From positions 1,789,380 through 1,853,379 of the forward strand of contig CP166133.1 in NCBI GenBank assembly GCA_041228285.1: 64,000 bases of DNA. Direction: 5' to 3'. Positions 18,292 to 27,040 of the stretch are shown in pieces. Source of the stretch: Neisseriaceae bacterium CLB008. GTDB taxonomy: Bacteria; Pseudomonadota; Gammaproteobacteria; Burkholderiales; Neisseriaceae. The position numbers were made by a program, and so were the translations under genes. The notes under the pieces are model-generated. The model was not told where the DNA came from. It did not search any database and saw nothing but the letters and a program-made list of their open reading frames with translations. Positions within the stretch are counted from its first letter, which is position 1. Each line of letters opens with the position of its first letter.

Positions 18292-19251
18292 ATGTCTGAA
18301 CAGGATTTCAAGAAACACCGTATTGGATTCATCGTCCTAGACGGATTCAGTATGATCGCCTTTTCAAATGCCATTGAGGCATTTCGCATGGCCAATTATG
18401 TACGTCAACAAGAGCTGTATCACTTTCACGTCGCCGGCCTCGTAGGCTCCCATAGCCTAGCCAGCAACAATATTGCCGTCATCCATACGGCACAAATGCA
18501 TCAACTACTCACCTGTGACTTAGTGTTTGTGTGTGGGGGATTTGACCTACAAAAGCTGAACAACCATTCACTCAAGACTTGGCTACAACGACTGGCACAG
18601 CAATCTATTCCGCTGGGTGGCTTATGCACGGGGTCATACGCCCTTGCCGATGCTGGGCTCATGTCCAACTATCAAGCCAGCATCCATTGGGAAAACATGC
18701 TAACGGCAAAAGAGAAGTTTAAACACGTCCAATTCAATCTCACCATTTTCACCATTGATCGGGATCGATACACCTGCTCAGGCGGCTCCGCGCCCTTAGA
18801 CTTATGCATCAACATTGTGAAGCTGCATCATGGGCGTAAGCTCTCAGAAGAGATTGCCGAGCAATTCACGCTGTCAACGCTTAGAAAAGAGGATGAGCTG
18901 CAGCACATCCCCCTACCGGTACAAAATAACAGCGGTTACAATTACGTGATCGAAGCCTTGGCCTTAATGGACGCTAATTTAGAAGACCCATTGCCTATCC
19001 GCGAACTGGCACAATTTCTGAACATTTCAGTACGCCAGCTAGAGCGCTGGTTTAAGACTTATTTCAGCAAGCCGCCGCAACAATACTATACCGAGCTCAG
19101 ATTACAGCATGCAAAAAGACTGCTCAAACAAACCAATATGAGCATTATGGACATTTCTTTGGCCTGCGGCTTTTCCAACCCTTCTAGCTTCAGTAAAGCC
19201 TATCGATCACAGTTTCAACTCACACCAAGGGCCACCCGAGTCGCCCTTTAA
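18292..19251 (+). CDS. GlxA/GbdR-type AraC family transcriptional activator (second copy)
   Basis: 319 residues with the same two-domain plan as the regulator at 4815-5837. The PfpI-like domain opens HRIGFIVLDGFSMIAFSNAIEAFRMANY and has GLCTGSYALADAGLM; the AraC domain (about 215-310) ends ISLACGFSNPSSFSKAYRSQFQLTPRATR. TTAGGAGAAAGCC precedes the ATG. Divergent from creatinase, it is the likely activator of creatine use. The two paralogues may respond to different intermediates (for example creatine and sarcosine), which is inference. Confidence 0.9.
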   Translation: MSEQDFKKHRIGFIVLDGFSMIAFSNAIEAFRMANYVRQQELYHFHVAGLVGSHSLASNNIAVIHTAQMHQLLTCDLVFVCGGFDLQKLNNHSLKTWLQRLAQQSIPLGGLCTGSYALADAGLMSNYQASIHWENMLTAKEKFKHVQFNLTIFTIDRDRYTCSGGSAPLDLCINIVKLHHGRKLSEEIAEQFTLSTLRKEDELQHIPLPVQNNSGYNYVIEALALMDANLEDPLPIRELAQFLNISVRQLERWFKTYFSKPPQQYYTELRLQHAKRLLKQTNMSIMDISLACGFSNPSSFSKAYRSQFQLTPRATRVAL

Positions 19252-19661
19252 AGCGGTTGCACGGCCTCACCAGTCGTGCAGCCTGTCGCATTCCTTTGGG
19301 CACCAAGCCGATGCTTGAGGCCCAAAGAACATCCGTTAGGCCATCCGCATCTGTACGCTCCCTCGTCAGCTTCTCTTGTTTGACTTACACCTTATGCCCC
19401 CATCGTCTTTCAGGTCGTTATGCCTCAGTGCTGCAAAGAATTAACGCAATACTGCCCAATCCTCATCAGATGCCATTTATGGACGCCGCAGCCCTTCGCA
19501 CACACCCTACTGCGAAGGCAGCCAAGCATGCTCCCTCACAACAGTCACCTCAGTTAGGCCAACAGCAAGATCGGATACGGTCTGGCACTCAGACTAAGAG
19601 GGTACTCAGAGCAGAAAGTCTGAGAAGAAAAGCCGCTGCTTCAGCAATCCCCTTCTTTCCA
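19252..19661. other. Intergenic region, nothing recognised
   Basis: A long open frame crosses this stretch on the plus strand but it has no ribosome site, low-complexity content and overlaps a clear pseudogene on the other strand. No hairpin stands out behind the AraC gene. Confidence 0.4.
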
Positions 19662-19980
19662 TTAAGGATTAATACATTGATATTTAATGTACATTTGATA
19701 ATGGGTGCAATCATTCGCCCACAGATTACGATGCCCGATACAGTCAGACTCTTGCCCGCTGACCCGTTGCTTAGGCATAGCCCAATTTTTGGCATTTCAA
19801 ACCAGCCATTGCTGCTGCTTTGTCAAAATCTTATATCGGATAGGGATCACGTAGCTTATAACCATAACCAATTTTCACCTCATTATTCGGCCCTGTATGG
19901 TTAATAACTTTTAAATATTTTGCACACCCTGACAACAGCACCAAGCACACCATACTCGCCATAAATTTAAATTTATTCAC
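19662..19980 (-). pseudogene. YecR-like lipoprotein, inactivated
   Basis: Reading the minus strand from GTG at 19980 gives VNKFKFMASMVCLVLLSGCAKYLKVINHTGPNNEVKIGYGYKLRDPYPI and then a TAA. The same frame continues DFDKAAAMAGLKCQKLGYA, meets a second stop, and after a one-base shift ends CIGHRNLWANDCTHYQMYIKYQCINP. This aligns along its length with the intact gene at 27041-27379 (RCQKWGYNEAKRLGG...CIGHSGWVNRTCSNYEVTVKYQC). Two stops and a frameshift make it a pseudogene. The intact lipobox and ribosome site mean a short lipopeptide of about 49 residues could still be made. Confidence 0.8.
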
Positions 19981-20202
19981 CTCAAAATGCTTTTCCTTAA
20001 AAACAATCACAATGACATATACACCATTATAAATATATCTAGTTAAATAATATATAATCATGCGGTTGCGCCTTGGTGCCAGATAGGGACAGATAAAGAG
20101 GCGCCGCAATCGCACCCCCGAATCCCCCTCAAGATACACTGGGCATACCCATCCATAACAAAAGCATCAATCATGGATAAAGCCCCAAAAAAGGATAACC
20201 GT

Positions 20203-21213
20203 ATGAAGGTCCCTAACACACCGCTTTTTAAAAGGTGCACACAATCTTTTTTACTTCTATTTGGCTTCCTACTCCAGCCCAGCATAGCCAATGCCTACCA
20301 AGTTGATATCGGCTGGGCACCTGGATTTATTTCAGAATACAATTATGCGCAAACATACATTGCAGATTCAGCAGGCAAGGTCATCACCCACTTTGGCGGT
20401 AGAAACTCTGCCGGTGGTGCACTAGGTACGGGCGTACAAAACAGCCCCAAGGCAGACTTCCCCACACCAAGCACCATGCAGGTCACTTGGTTATCGTTTA
20501 AGGATGGCCATTTTTGGCAAGCGAACATCAATTTGCCCGAAAAACAAATAACGCAGTGGCTTAATGAGCGTATTCAAGGGGTTTTTGTGTCACGGCCCCA
20601 GCAAAAAGTGCCAAGATACGATAAGCTGGTTGTGAATGTCGGCCCTAAAGGCGCCGTGTATGTATTTCTTGGTGGCGTCGACATTAAGCTCATTGGCCAA
20701 TATCAAGGTAAGCAAATAGACATTCCTTGGGCAACACACGTCAAAGAAACGTGGTCCAGCGCACCCGCTCACCCTGTGACTCAAAGCCAATATGTCAAAA
20801 ATATTCAGTCATCACGTCAAGACACCCTAAGTCAGGCCGAACAGTTTGATGAAAAAATATTCCGTACTATTAAATGGCGGCTAACCGTCAACCAGCCGAA
20901 CGAATTGATGGCGTATACGGCTCAAATGATGAATGGCGAAGATCAAACCATTTTAAATCATCTTGACCAAGCAATTTTAAACGCCACACCAAAGCTGTTG
21001 ATTTTTGACGTAAAAAAAGGATTAGAAATAAAGCGTTATCGCGTAAAGTTGGCGCCTGAAATTGAGGCTTTTTTGGATAAACAGTTTAATCTTCAAAACC
21101 ATATAAATTTTAATCTAGACTTCCCAAATCCAAACGAGGCCAGGTTATATTTAAAACAAGGGACACAAAAGATCGAATTTAAGAAGATAGAAGTTGAAGA
21201 AATGACGCCTTAA
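20203..21213 (+). CDS. Secreted DUF2931-like protein
   Basis: 336 residues from the ATG at 20203, preceded by AAGGATAACCGT; a longer form would begin at 20173. A signal peptide ends at SIANA (PSIANA/YQVDIGW). The N-terminal third, YQVDIGWAPGFISEYNYAQTYIADSAGKVITHFGGRN...TMQVTWLSFKDGHFWQANINLP, looks like the DUF2931 family of periplasmic or outer-membrane proteins. The C-terminal 200 residues are less familiar. Function unknown. It stands alone, between the YecR pseudogene and two small genes, and ends in a lysine/glutamate-rich tail. Confidence 0.7.
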   Translation: MKVPNTPLFKRCTQSFLLLFGFLLQPSIANAYQVDIGWAPGFISEYNYAQTYIADSAGKVITHFGGRNSAGGALGTGVQNSPKADFPTPSTMQVTWLSFKDGHFWQANINLPEKQITQWLNERIQGVFVSRPQQKVPRYDKLVVNVGPKGAVYVFLGGVDIKLIGQYQGKQIDIPWATHVKETWSSAPAHPVTQSQYVKNIQSSRQDTLSQAEQFDEKIFRTIKWRLTVNQPNELMAYTAQMMNGEDQTILNHLDQAILNATPKLLIFDVKKGLEIKRYRVKLAPEIEAFLDKQFNLQNHINFNLDFPNPNEARLYLKQGTQKIEFKKIEVEEMTP

Positions 21214-21387
21214 CCCCTCCTATCATTCAAAAATAAAACCAATGGGGATGGGAATACGCCATACTGAAGGAAGCCTTAAAAATTCATGATGCGTCGCTTG
21301 GAAGATGATTTGTCAGCCAAGGCAGTTCACCCATTGTGATCTAGCCACGTTGAACCCATTAAATTTTATCAATTCATAAGGTATGAT

Positions 21388-21636
21388 ATGAAAATAAGCT
21401 ACATCGTACAGTCCTTCAGCGAAGAAATGAGGCTTGGCAAGCCAACTCTGGTTGCCAATACCCCACGCCAAGTCAATACTAAAGCCGAAGCCATCAGTCG
21501 AGCACAGCGAGATGCAGAGCGTTTTGCTGGGGTAATCGCGCTATCGCAAGAATACGACGACGAAAGCAATGAATTTGGCCGAATGGAGGTACTTTTACAA
21601 GCAGGAACTGTACCCGAAGGCATATTAGGCGATTAA
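21388..21636 (+). CDS. Small hypothetical protein (82 aa)
   Basis: 82 residues, preceded by AAGGTATGAT. It is cytosolic in character, with a central helix VNTKAEAISRAQRDAERFAGVIALSQEYDDESNEFGRMEVLLQAG. This pattern recalls small phage- or plasmid-associated proteins of unknown function, without a name I can support. It lies 17 bases before the DUF333 lipoprotein gene and is probably co-transcribed with it. Confidence 0.65.
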   Translation: MKISYIVQSFSEEMRLGKPTLVANTPRQVNTKAEAISRAQRDAERFAGVIALSQEYDDESNEFGRMEVLLQAGTVPEGILGD

Positions 21637-21653
21637 CCTTAAGGAGCTTTATC

Positions 21654-21890
21654 ATGAAGACATATGCAGCTGTAGTTGTGACATTCACCCTATTAACAGG
21701 GTGCCAAGTCATGAACCAAGATCAAGAGCCGATGATTGGGATGGCTAATCCAGCATCTGTCTTCTGCGTCGAGAACGGCGGTCAGACTGAGATCCGAAAA
21801 ATACCGTTGGGTGACGTAGGCATGTGCCACCTACCTGACGGTCGCGTGATTGAAGAGTGGGCACTCTACAGAGCCCATAATCCAAGCTAG
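21654..21890 (+). CDS. DUF333-type lipoprotein
   Basis: 78 residues; TTAAGGAGCTTTATC gives a strong ribosome site. The lipobox is LLTGC (residues 14-18). The mature part contains the DUF333 signature almost unchanged: GMANPASVFCVENGGQTEIRKIPLGDVGMCHLPDGRVIEEWALYR. Family members, such as E. coli YoaF, are small outer-membrane lipoproteins of unknown role, sometimes labelled hemolysin without proof. Two Cys (in FCVEN and MCHLP) are likely disulphide-bonded. Confidence 0.88.
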   Translation: MKTYAAVVVTFTLLTGCQVMNQDQEPMIGMANPASVFCVENGGQTEIRKIPLGDVGMCHLPDGRVIEEWALYRAHNPS

Positions 21891-21932
21891 TATTTACACC
21901 CTCCCCCTCTTTTCAGCGGAGGCATTGCCCAC

Positions 21933-21977
21933 AAAAAAAGCCCCAGGAATATTGCGCTTCCTTAGGGCTGCGGGCCA
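21933..21977 (-). terminator. Minus-strand intrinsic terminator
   Basis: AGCCCCAGGAA pairs with TTCCTTAGGGCT; read on the minus strand a run of seven T follows. No minus-strand gene was recognised directly upstream, so either a short transcript is missed or the gene has decayed. Confidence 0.65.
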
Positions 21978-22719
21978 CTCTCTCGTAAGTAATAAGCCCA
22001 TAGATACCGTAACACACCAGCCATGATCACATAGTGATGATCATCAAATGCCTCACAAAAACCACTCGGTTCACTCAATGATTAGGCTGCAGCCACAAAA
22101 CGCCGACCGACTTTCTTTTCTCAAACAAGCACCACGGTTTCTTAATCATTGCTGGTTTCATCATTTGTTCGGTTTAAAAAAAGCCCAAACACCGTTCAAG
22201 GCATTTGGGCATTAAGGAAATGTTATGAATGATTATAGGACTATCAACATAAAGACAAGTTTCATAGCACCATCAATTTTTATCCCTCACCACCTCATTT
22301 AGAGCGCAGACAAGCCTTCTATACTCACTAAAATACCCAGCGCTAGCAAAACATGCTGGGATAAGTAGGCTATCTCTGGCTCAAACGTTCAAAACACAAC
22401 CCCTATGAAAGGCCGTGAGTAGAGAGTATGTCAGCATAAGTCTTTGCAGATCTAGACATTGATGCTGCGATTGATGGATTGTCGAGGCGGTGACATATTA
22501 AAAATAGTCATTGAGATACTGACGCATTGATTTTTCTAAGCATCAGGAATTGAGCCTATTTTGTGCCAATATAGTCAAGGTGTGTTTTTGTTTGATTCTG
22601 CTCTCGTTTATTTTTAAATGACCAACTTCCGATCAAAATCAATTGCGCATGGTCAGCATGCCAGTACAAATACCTCACTCCGATTCAGACACGGCCAGCC
22701 AGCAGCCTATTAACTTGAT
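21978..22719. other. Long intergenic stretch with a second minus-strand terminator
   Basis: No gene recognised. At 22177-22213 GCCCAAA...TTTGGGC forms a stem followed on the minus strand by TTTTTTT, a second intrinsic terminator. Two terminators facing the same way without an evident gene suggest an unannotated short minus-strand transcript between about 22215 and 22680 and another near 22000-22170. Confidence 0.45.
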
Positions 22720-22968
22720 TCAAATAAAATAAAATACAAAAAAAGCCGATAGCGTCCAATACACGAGGCCCAAATATAAATGTAAAAATCCCCTTGGGGC
22801 CGTTAGCCCCACAACCACAACGCCCATTAAACTGATAAAGGGCATAGGCATGGCCAAGAGCGCGCAAATACGGCCATTTTCAAAAAAATCAAAAACTTTA
22901 CCGCAGCTTGATAACCAATAGGTACTAGAGAGGGCACAAATCATTGCTTGTATCACCGTATATTTCAT
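22720..22968 (-). CDS. Small membrane protein (82 aa)
   Basis: 82 residues from the ATG at 22968. It starts MKYTVIQAMICALSSTYWLSSCGKVFDFFENGRICALLAMPMPFISLMGVVVVGL and has two or three hydrophobic helices, the last ending in the C-terminal VYWTLSAFFVFYFI. No family is recognised. The ribosome site is weak (TGAAGACG), so the start is uncertain, but codon use and the helix pattern favour a real gene. Confidence 0.5.
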   Translation of the reverse strand: MKYTVIQAMICALSSTYWLSSCGKVFDFFENGRICALLAMPMPFISLMGVVVVGLTAPRGFLHLYLGLVYWTLSAFFVFYFI

Positions 22969-23391
22969 AAAACGTCTTCATGCCAAACAATATAATGTAA
23001 TTTATTCGTACATAGTATTATTTAAGCACAATGCATTACACATTATTTACACGTATTTACACAATAAAATATATATACTCTATGCTTCTCCTGCTCACTA
23101 AAGCTAAAGAATAATGATCAAACAATGACTAGCCTCCTTGTCAGCACGTTCCTATGACCAAACTCACGCTGCGGCTTCGGCACCATGCCCTTACACAAAG
23201 ATTTATTGATCAAGCAATATCGGGCATGCTCAGCCAATCAGATTACTCTTTTTTACGAACAGCACGCTTCACCCTAAAGCAATCAACCTGCTTCAGTACA
23301 TCAAGATGAATCTCACGTCCCGATTAAATCTGAGGCAAAAAGCTAGATACACGCAAGGTAATTGGATGCTGCTTATCAGATCTGTACAAGC
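22969..23391. other. Intergenic region, nothing recognised
   Basis: AT-rich left half (22970-23110) with several promoter-like hexamers, then mixed sequence. No gene, RNA or terminator is evident. Confidence 0.4.
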
Positions 23392-23760
23392 TTATGGGCT
23401 ATTTCTACAGGCATAATTCGATAATTGGGCCATGATCATCTCCGGAACAACAGGTGCCAAAGATTCATTCAACTTCTCATTGAATAAAATCTGCCCATTA
23501 AAATCAATTGCCCTTACCCACCCCATCTTAAAAGAGCGCGATTGACAATTAAATGCCAAAAAAGCATCACTGATAAAGTCACCGTTTAAACTTTTGAATT
23601 TAGGATTTTCAAATCGGACCCAAACCCCATTACTCGTCTTGGTATCAGGCAACACATAATATTTAGTCCCATCATCAGGCCCGGTCATTTCTATCAGGTC
23701 GGCAGCATAGGACGCACTTACTAAAAATAGCCCTGCAAACAAGATCAATAATTTATTCAT
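23392..23760 (-). CDS. Secreted small protein, surface-adhesin-E-like layout
   Basis: 122 residues from the ATG at 23760 (MNKLLILFAGLFLVSASYAAD); a signal peptide ends at SYA. The mature part, YYVLPDTKTSNGVWVRFENPKFKSLNGDFISDAFLAFNCQSRSFKMGWVRAIDFNGQILF, has the order of beta-strands and the central FxC-x-x-R-x-x-x pattern of the Adhesin_E-like family, and a second Cys near the C-terminus. The resemblance is by pattern only. A periplasmic or surface location is likely; function unknown. Confidence 0.6.
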   Translation of the reverse strand: MNKLLILFAGLFLVSASYAADLIEMTGPDDGTKYYVLPDTKTSNGVWVRFENPKFKSLNGDFISDAFLAFNCQSRSFKMGWVRAIDFNGQILFNEKLNESLAPVVPEMIMAQLSNYACRNSP

Positions 23761-23793
23761 TACTAAAACCCAAAATAATCGTACTTTAATCAT

Positions 23794-24374
23794 ACCTTAA
23801 ACTTAAACGAAAGCAGTCAGATATCGTACTCAGCTACGGACGCCGCTTAGTGCCCCGACCTTGAATATTCAGCTAGCTAAAGCATGAAGCAACTCACACC
23901 CAACACAACACATAGGTGGCCTGCAGCAACCCAATCCTCCCTACCAATAAACGTACTCTTCGATAGCGTTTGCTCGCATCACAATAAAACAGGAATGCTA
24001 TATAAAGGAGCCTCGATATTTGGACAGTCAAATCACGGCCATCCCAAAACTGTCAGAAGTCGCACTGCTCGTTGCAGAACAATGCTGTAAACACCACGTG
24101 AGCAGCGCGATTGTTATAAATAGCGCATTAAGTTCGGCGATACAAGCTCTTCAAAGCTTACCTACTGGCGCGAACCCAAAGAACAGTCCGGCACCTAAAA
24201 AACGGACGCCGCTGAACCCTTCCCCCCCCCTTGTAAAAGTAATCACAATAGGTAAAATTAATCCTTATCCGAATGGGCTCGCCCTGCCGCCGCAGCGTAC
24301 GCCTAATATATAAACCCATGCATCTTGACCAACGCCTTAGACCCAGCTTAGGATGCCCATTAAATAGATAGATA
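23794..24374. other. Intergenic region with a C9 tract
   Basis: Short frames occur on both strands, none convincing. At 24222-24230 there are nine C in a row, about 145 bases before the Sel1 gene. Such homopolymer tracts are prone to slippage. Confidence 0.4.
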
Positions 24375-25220
24375 ATGATGAAACCTTCTTTTTTAGCGCC
24401 TCTTGCCCTAGCTTTGCTGTGCCATGCTGCATTCATTCAAGCCGCACCGATGGACGTCAAGGCTCAACATGCCATTGCCAAACTGTATCTAAACGGTTCT
24501 GGTGAGGTGCCTCAGAATGATCAAGAGGCAGTAAAATGGATGACCAAGGCAGCCGAACAAGGTCATGCCGAAGCCCAATATGTCCTTGGCCAACTCTATG
24601 ATGAAGGCCGCGGCGTGGCTCAAAACCTACCCGAAGCAGTCAAGTGGTATACCAAAGCAGCTGAACAAAGCCATGCTAAGGCGCAGTTCAACCTAGGCTA
24701 TAAGCACAAGCATGGTGAGGGTACGCCGCAAAGTGATGCTCAGGCCATCAAATGGTATACCCAAGCGGCAGAGCAAGGCATTGCGGCGGCCCAATTTAAC
24801 CTTGCCTTACTCTATGATATGAGCCCCACGGTTCAAAATAAAGCCTTGGCGCTGAAGTGGTATGCTCAAGCCGCCAAGCAAGGCCATGCCAACGCCCAAA
24901 ATAATCTAGGCGTCGCCTATAAAGATGGCCAAGGCCTACCACAAGACTATGGCCAAGCCTTAATCTGGCTGAATAAGGCTGCCGCTCAAGGCCATACAGA
25001 CGCCTTGTATAACCTCGGCCTCATGTACGATAAAGGCCTTGGGACTCAGCACGATCCGAAAACAGCCGCCAAATGGTATGCCAAAGCGGCCGAACAGGGT
25101 CAACCCAAAGCCCAATACAATCTGGGGCTGATGTATCAAAAAGGGGAAGGCGTACCTAAAAGCGAAGCCAAAGCGTTAGAGTGGCTGAAAAAAGCAGAAG
25201 CTCAAGGACGAAAGGATTAA
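24375..25220 (+). CDS. Secreted Sel1-repeat (tetratricopeptide-like) protein
   Basis: 281 residues: a signal peptide (MMKPSFLAPLALALLCHAAFIQA) and then seven Sel1-like repeats of about 36 residues, each with the pattern A-x-x-W/Y-x-x-KAAEQGHAxAQxxLGxxYxxGxGVxQ. Sel1 repeats form a helical solenoid that binds other proteins; here a periplasmic scaffold is expected. Some repeats (for example the fourth, LLYDMSPTVQNK) are shortened. No catalytic domain. An intrinsic terminator follows at once. Confidence 0.92.
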   Translation: MMKPSFLAPLALALLCHAAFIQAAPMDVKAQHAIAKLYLNGSGEVPQNDQEAVKWMTKAAEQGHAEAQYVLGQLYDEGRGVAQNLPEAVKWYTKAAEQSHAKAQFNLGYKHKHGEGTPQSDAQAIKWYTQAAEQGIAAAQFNLALLYDMSPTVQNKALALKWYAQAAKQGHANAQNNLGVAYKDGQGLPQDYGQALIWLNKAAAQGHTDALYNLGLMYDKGLGTQHDPKTAAKWYAKAAEQGQPKAQYNLGLMYQKGEGVPKSEAKALEWLKKAEAQGRKD

Positions 25221-25221
25221 A

Positions 25222-25258
25222 ATTAGGCGCTCATCCAACAAAGATGGGCGCCTTTTTT
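25222..25258 (+). terminator. Intrinsic terminator of the Sel1 gene
   Basis: AGGCGCTCATCC and GGATGAGC-type pairing (GGCGC...GATGGGCGCC) followed by TTTTTTA, immediately after the Sel1 stop. Confidence 0.8.
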
Positions 25259-25411
25259 AGGCTCAAGCTTCAGACACCTTACGTTAATCACATCGTATGT
25301 TAATCATAAATGTAGATATGCTTAGCTATGCTCTTTGACAGAGGCCTGCCCCTCCGTCATGCCCCAAAGAATAGCTGCACATAATAGCGTGTACTATACG
25401 AATGAGACGTC

Positions 25412-25537
25412 ATGATAAGCAATGAACCCAACATTCAGCGTTGGATCGTTAAACGTAAAGCTGAGCTCACCAAAAGAATCATCAGAGGCAAGGCCAACAA
25501 CCGAAGCGACACGCAGCCACAGCCTCACGCCAGCTGA
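25412..25537 (+). pseudogene. Fragment resembling an IS3-type OrfA transposase
   Basis: A 41-codon frame reads MISNEPNIQRWIVKRKAEL and continues TKRIIRGKANN. The RWxxKRKAEL pattern is found at the start of IS3-group OrfA and related DUF1153 helix-turn-helix proteins. The rest of the domain is absent. It may be a chance match, so confidence is low. Confidence 0.25.
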
Positions 25538-25660
25538 GGAAGTAAGCGTTGAGATGTAAGCATGGAAAACGTCCTTAGCAGGCCCTTATTCGAATGAATA
25601 ACAAAGAGGGCCCCCACCTTTCTCTGTTATCTGCCGATTACTCAATTTTAGTGGTACAAA

Positions 25661-25690
25661 AAAAAAGCCCACGATAAATATCGTGAGCTA
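25661..25690 (-). terminator. Terminator of the small RNA
   Basis: Nine-base-pair stem with a four-base loop and a run of ten T on the minus strand. Confidence 0.85.
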
Positions 25691-25812
25691 AGAAGAGAAC
25701 ACTCTCCTACGTATATCCTACGCTGATGGCACTACCATGAAACCATCAATGGAGAAACACAAACCACTACCATTACAACTGGAGGTAACCGTGGTTCTAA
25801 GTACAGCATCGC
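25661..25812 (-). ncRNA. Probable Fur-regulated small RNA (about 150 nt)
   Basis: On the minus strand, TTGATT (25846-25841) and TAAAGT (25824-25819) 16 bases apart form a promoter. Overlapping its upstream edge is AATCATTATCG, which matches one half of the Fur box. Transcription from about 25812 would run to a strong terminator at 25661-25690 (GCTCACGAT, loop, ATCGTGGGC, then ten T). The 150-nt transcript has no credible reading frame and contains ACCUCC, a possible anti-Shine-Dalgarno seed. Size and layout resemble RyhB- or NrrF-type iron-sparing RNAs; I claim no homology. Confidence 0.55.
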
Positions 25813-25840
25813 ACGGTCACTTTACAATCCAATAAGAATC

Positions 25841-25868
25841 AATCAAACGATAATGATTCCTATTTAGA
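25841..25868 (-). promoter_or_regulatory. Fur-like box over the small-RNA promoter
   Basis: AATAGGAATCATTATCGTT on the minus strand: the right half matches the Fur consensus at ten consecutive positions, the left half poorly. It overlaps the -35 region. Confidence 0.5.
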
Positions 25869-25918
25869 TTCATAATATCACATAAAATAAATTAGTCTAG
25901 TATTTTTTATTGAGATAG

Positions 25919-25958
25919 ACAAAAAAAGCCCACGACACTACTCGTGGGCTTTTTTTAA
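25919..25958. terminator. Symmetric bidirectional terminator
   Basis: AAAAAAAGCCCACGA and its exact complement TCGTGGGCTTTTTTT flank six bases. No gene abuts it on either side. Its GCCCACGA arm equals that of the small-RNA terminator. Confidence 0.8.
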
Positions 25959-26269
25959 TATTGGTCGCGACAACCTACCTTTACCCCCAGCTGATTCCGC
26001 GGCGCGGCGCCACGACAGGCCGCCTACACCTAACGCACCGCATTGGAACCGCATACCACATAGCAACAGGGAAATATCGGCATTATTCTTTAATAAGAGG
26101 CCCTATAAAGGGAAGACTGCCATGGCGATTGGACCTTGAGTGACCTAGTAACAAAATATAGATATGCGAAAGATGCAAATATTGTCATCAAGACGCTCCA
26201 GTTAAGTAAAAGACACGCCTTATAAAATGTGCTCAGAATTAAATATTTTCAAAACTAATTTACTAAGCA
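25959..26269. other. Intergenic region, nothing recognised
   Basis: A 60-codon plus-strand frame is present but lacks a ribosome site and any family likeness. Confidence 0.35.
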
Positions 26270-26521
26270 TTAAGAACAACGCTTTGACTCACTTTTAAGC
26301 TCTTCACCAGTATCAGTATTCATCACCTTTAAAGAGGCTTTAGGATGTACCTGACACAAGGCTATCTTAGCGGTGTAGATGCCACGGCCAGATGCCATCA
26401 TACGAGGCCCTTTAATCACCTGGCCAGATTCATCATAAGCAATCACCTCATAGTTGCCACTCATCACAACACAACCATTCAATAAGCTTATCGCAGCCAA
26501 CATCATGAATATTTTCTTCAT
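26270..26521 (-). CDS. Small lipoprotein (83 aa)
   Basis: 83 residues, MKKIFMMLAAISLLNGC giving a clear lipobox LNGC. The mature part GNYEVIAYDESGQVIKGPRMMASGRGIYTAKIALCQVHPKASLKVMNTDTGEELKSESKRCS is compact, with two Cys likely bonded. No family named. It is monocistronic, with AT-rich sequence upstream (26522-26600). Confidence 0.75.
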   Translation of the reverse strand: MKKIFMMLAAISLLNGCVVMSGNYEVIAYDESGQVIKGPRMMASGRGIYTAKIALCQVHPKASLKVMNTDTGEELKSESKRCS

Positions 26522-27040
26522 AAAAACTCGCTCATATCATTAATATTCAAAATAAATAAAACAATATCATATTCCTCTAGTCTAAACCACTAAAATATCA
26601 AGCTTACTCTAAAGGATTAATCATCGTCACAAGGCCTCAAGCACGCATGGGCTAGTGATTTTGTTTGCTTACAACACTCATGCTTCCAACAGTCCGCTCA
26701 GGGTACCGAAGTATCCAACATTGCTTTTTAATTGCCTCTTTTTATCCTGTCAATTAGCTTTAAAGCGTTATAACCCCGCCTAAACATTGGCCCCATTACA
26801 CACGTCACAAAGTATCGAGTTTACATCGATCATTCGTTCCATAGTGATGAGCCCGTTCTTGGCCAGGAAGAAGACCCAGCCAAGTTGAATAGTAGCCAAG
26901 GTGAATGGACGGTACCCATACCGTCATTGGATCGGATAGCCGCCTAGAAATTAAGTAAACCATACAGGGTTCAGATAAGGCGCATTTAATCGTGCGCCTT
27001 GATGTGACTACCCAATAAAAACCAATGATTACTAGGAAGC
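26522..27040. other. Intergenic region with one hairpin
   Basis: No gene recognised. AAGGCGCA...TGCGCCTT (26977-27000) is an eight-base-pair hairpin without a clear T-run, 40 bases after the YecR-like stop on the minus strand; it may end that transcript. Confidence 0.45.

Noticed and set aside
19257..19904. 215-codon plus-strand frame
   Set aside because: No ribosome site, no family likeness, low-complexity composition, and it runs across the YecR pseudogene on the opposite strand.
25412..25537. Functional insertion sequence
   Set aside because: No inverted ends, no OrfB or catalytic DDE region, and only 41 codons remain.
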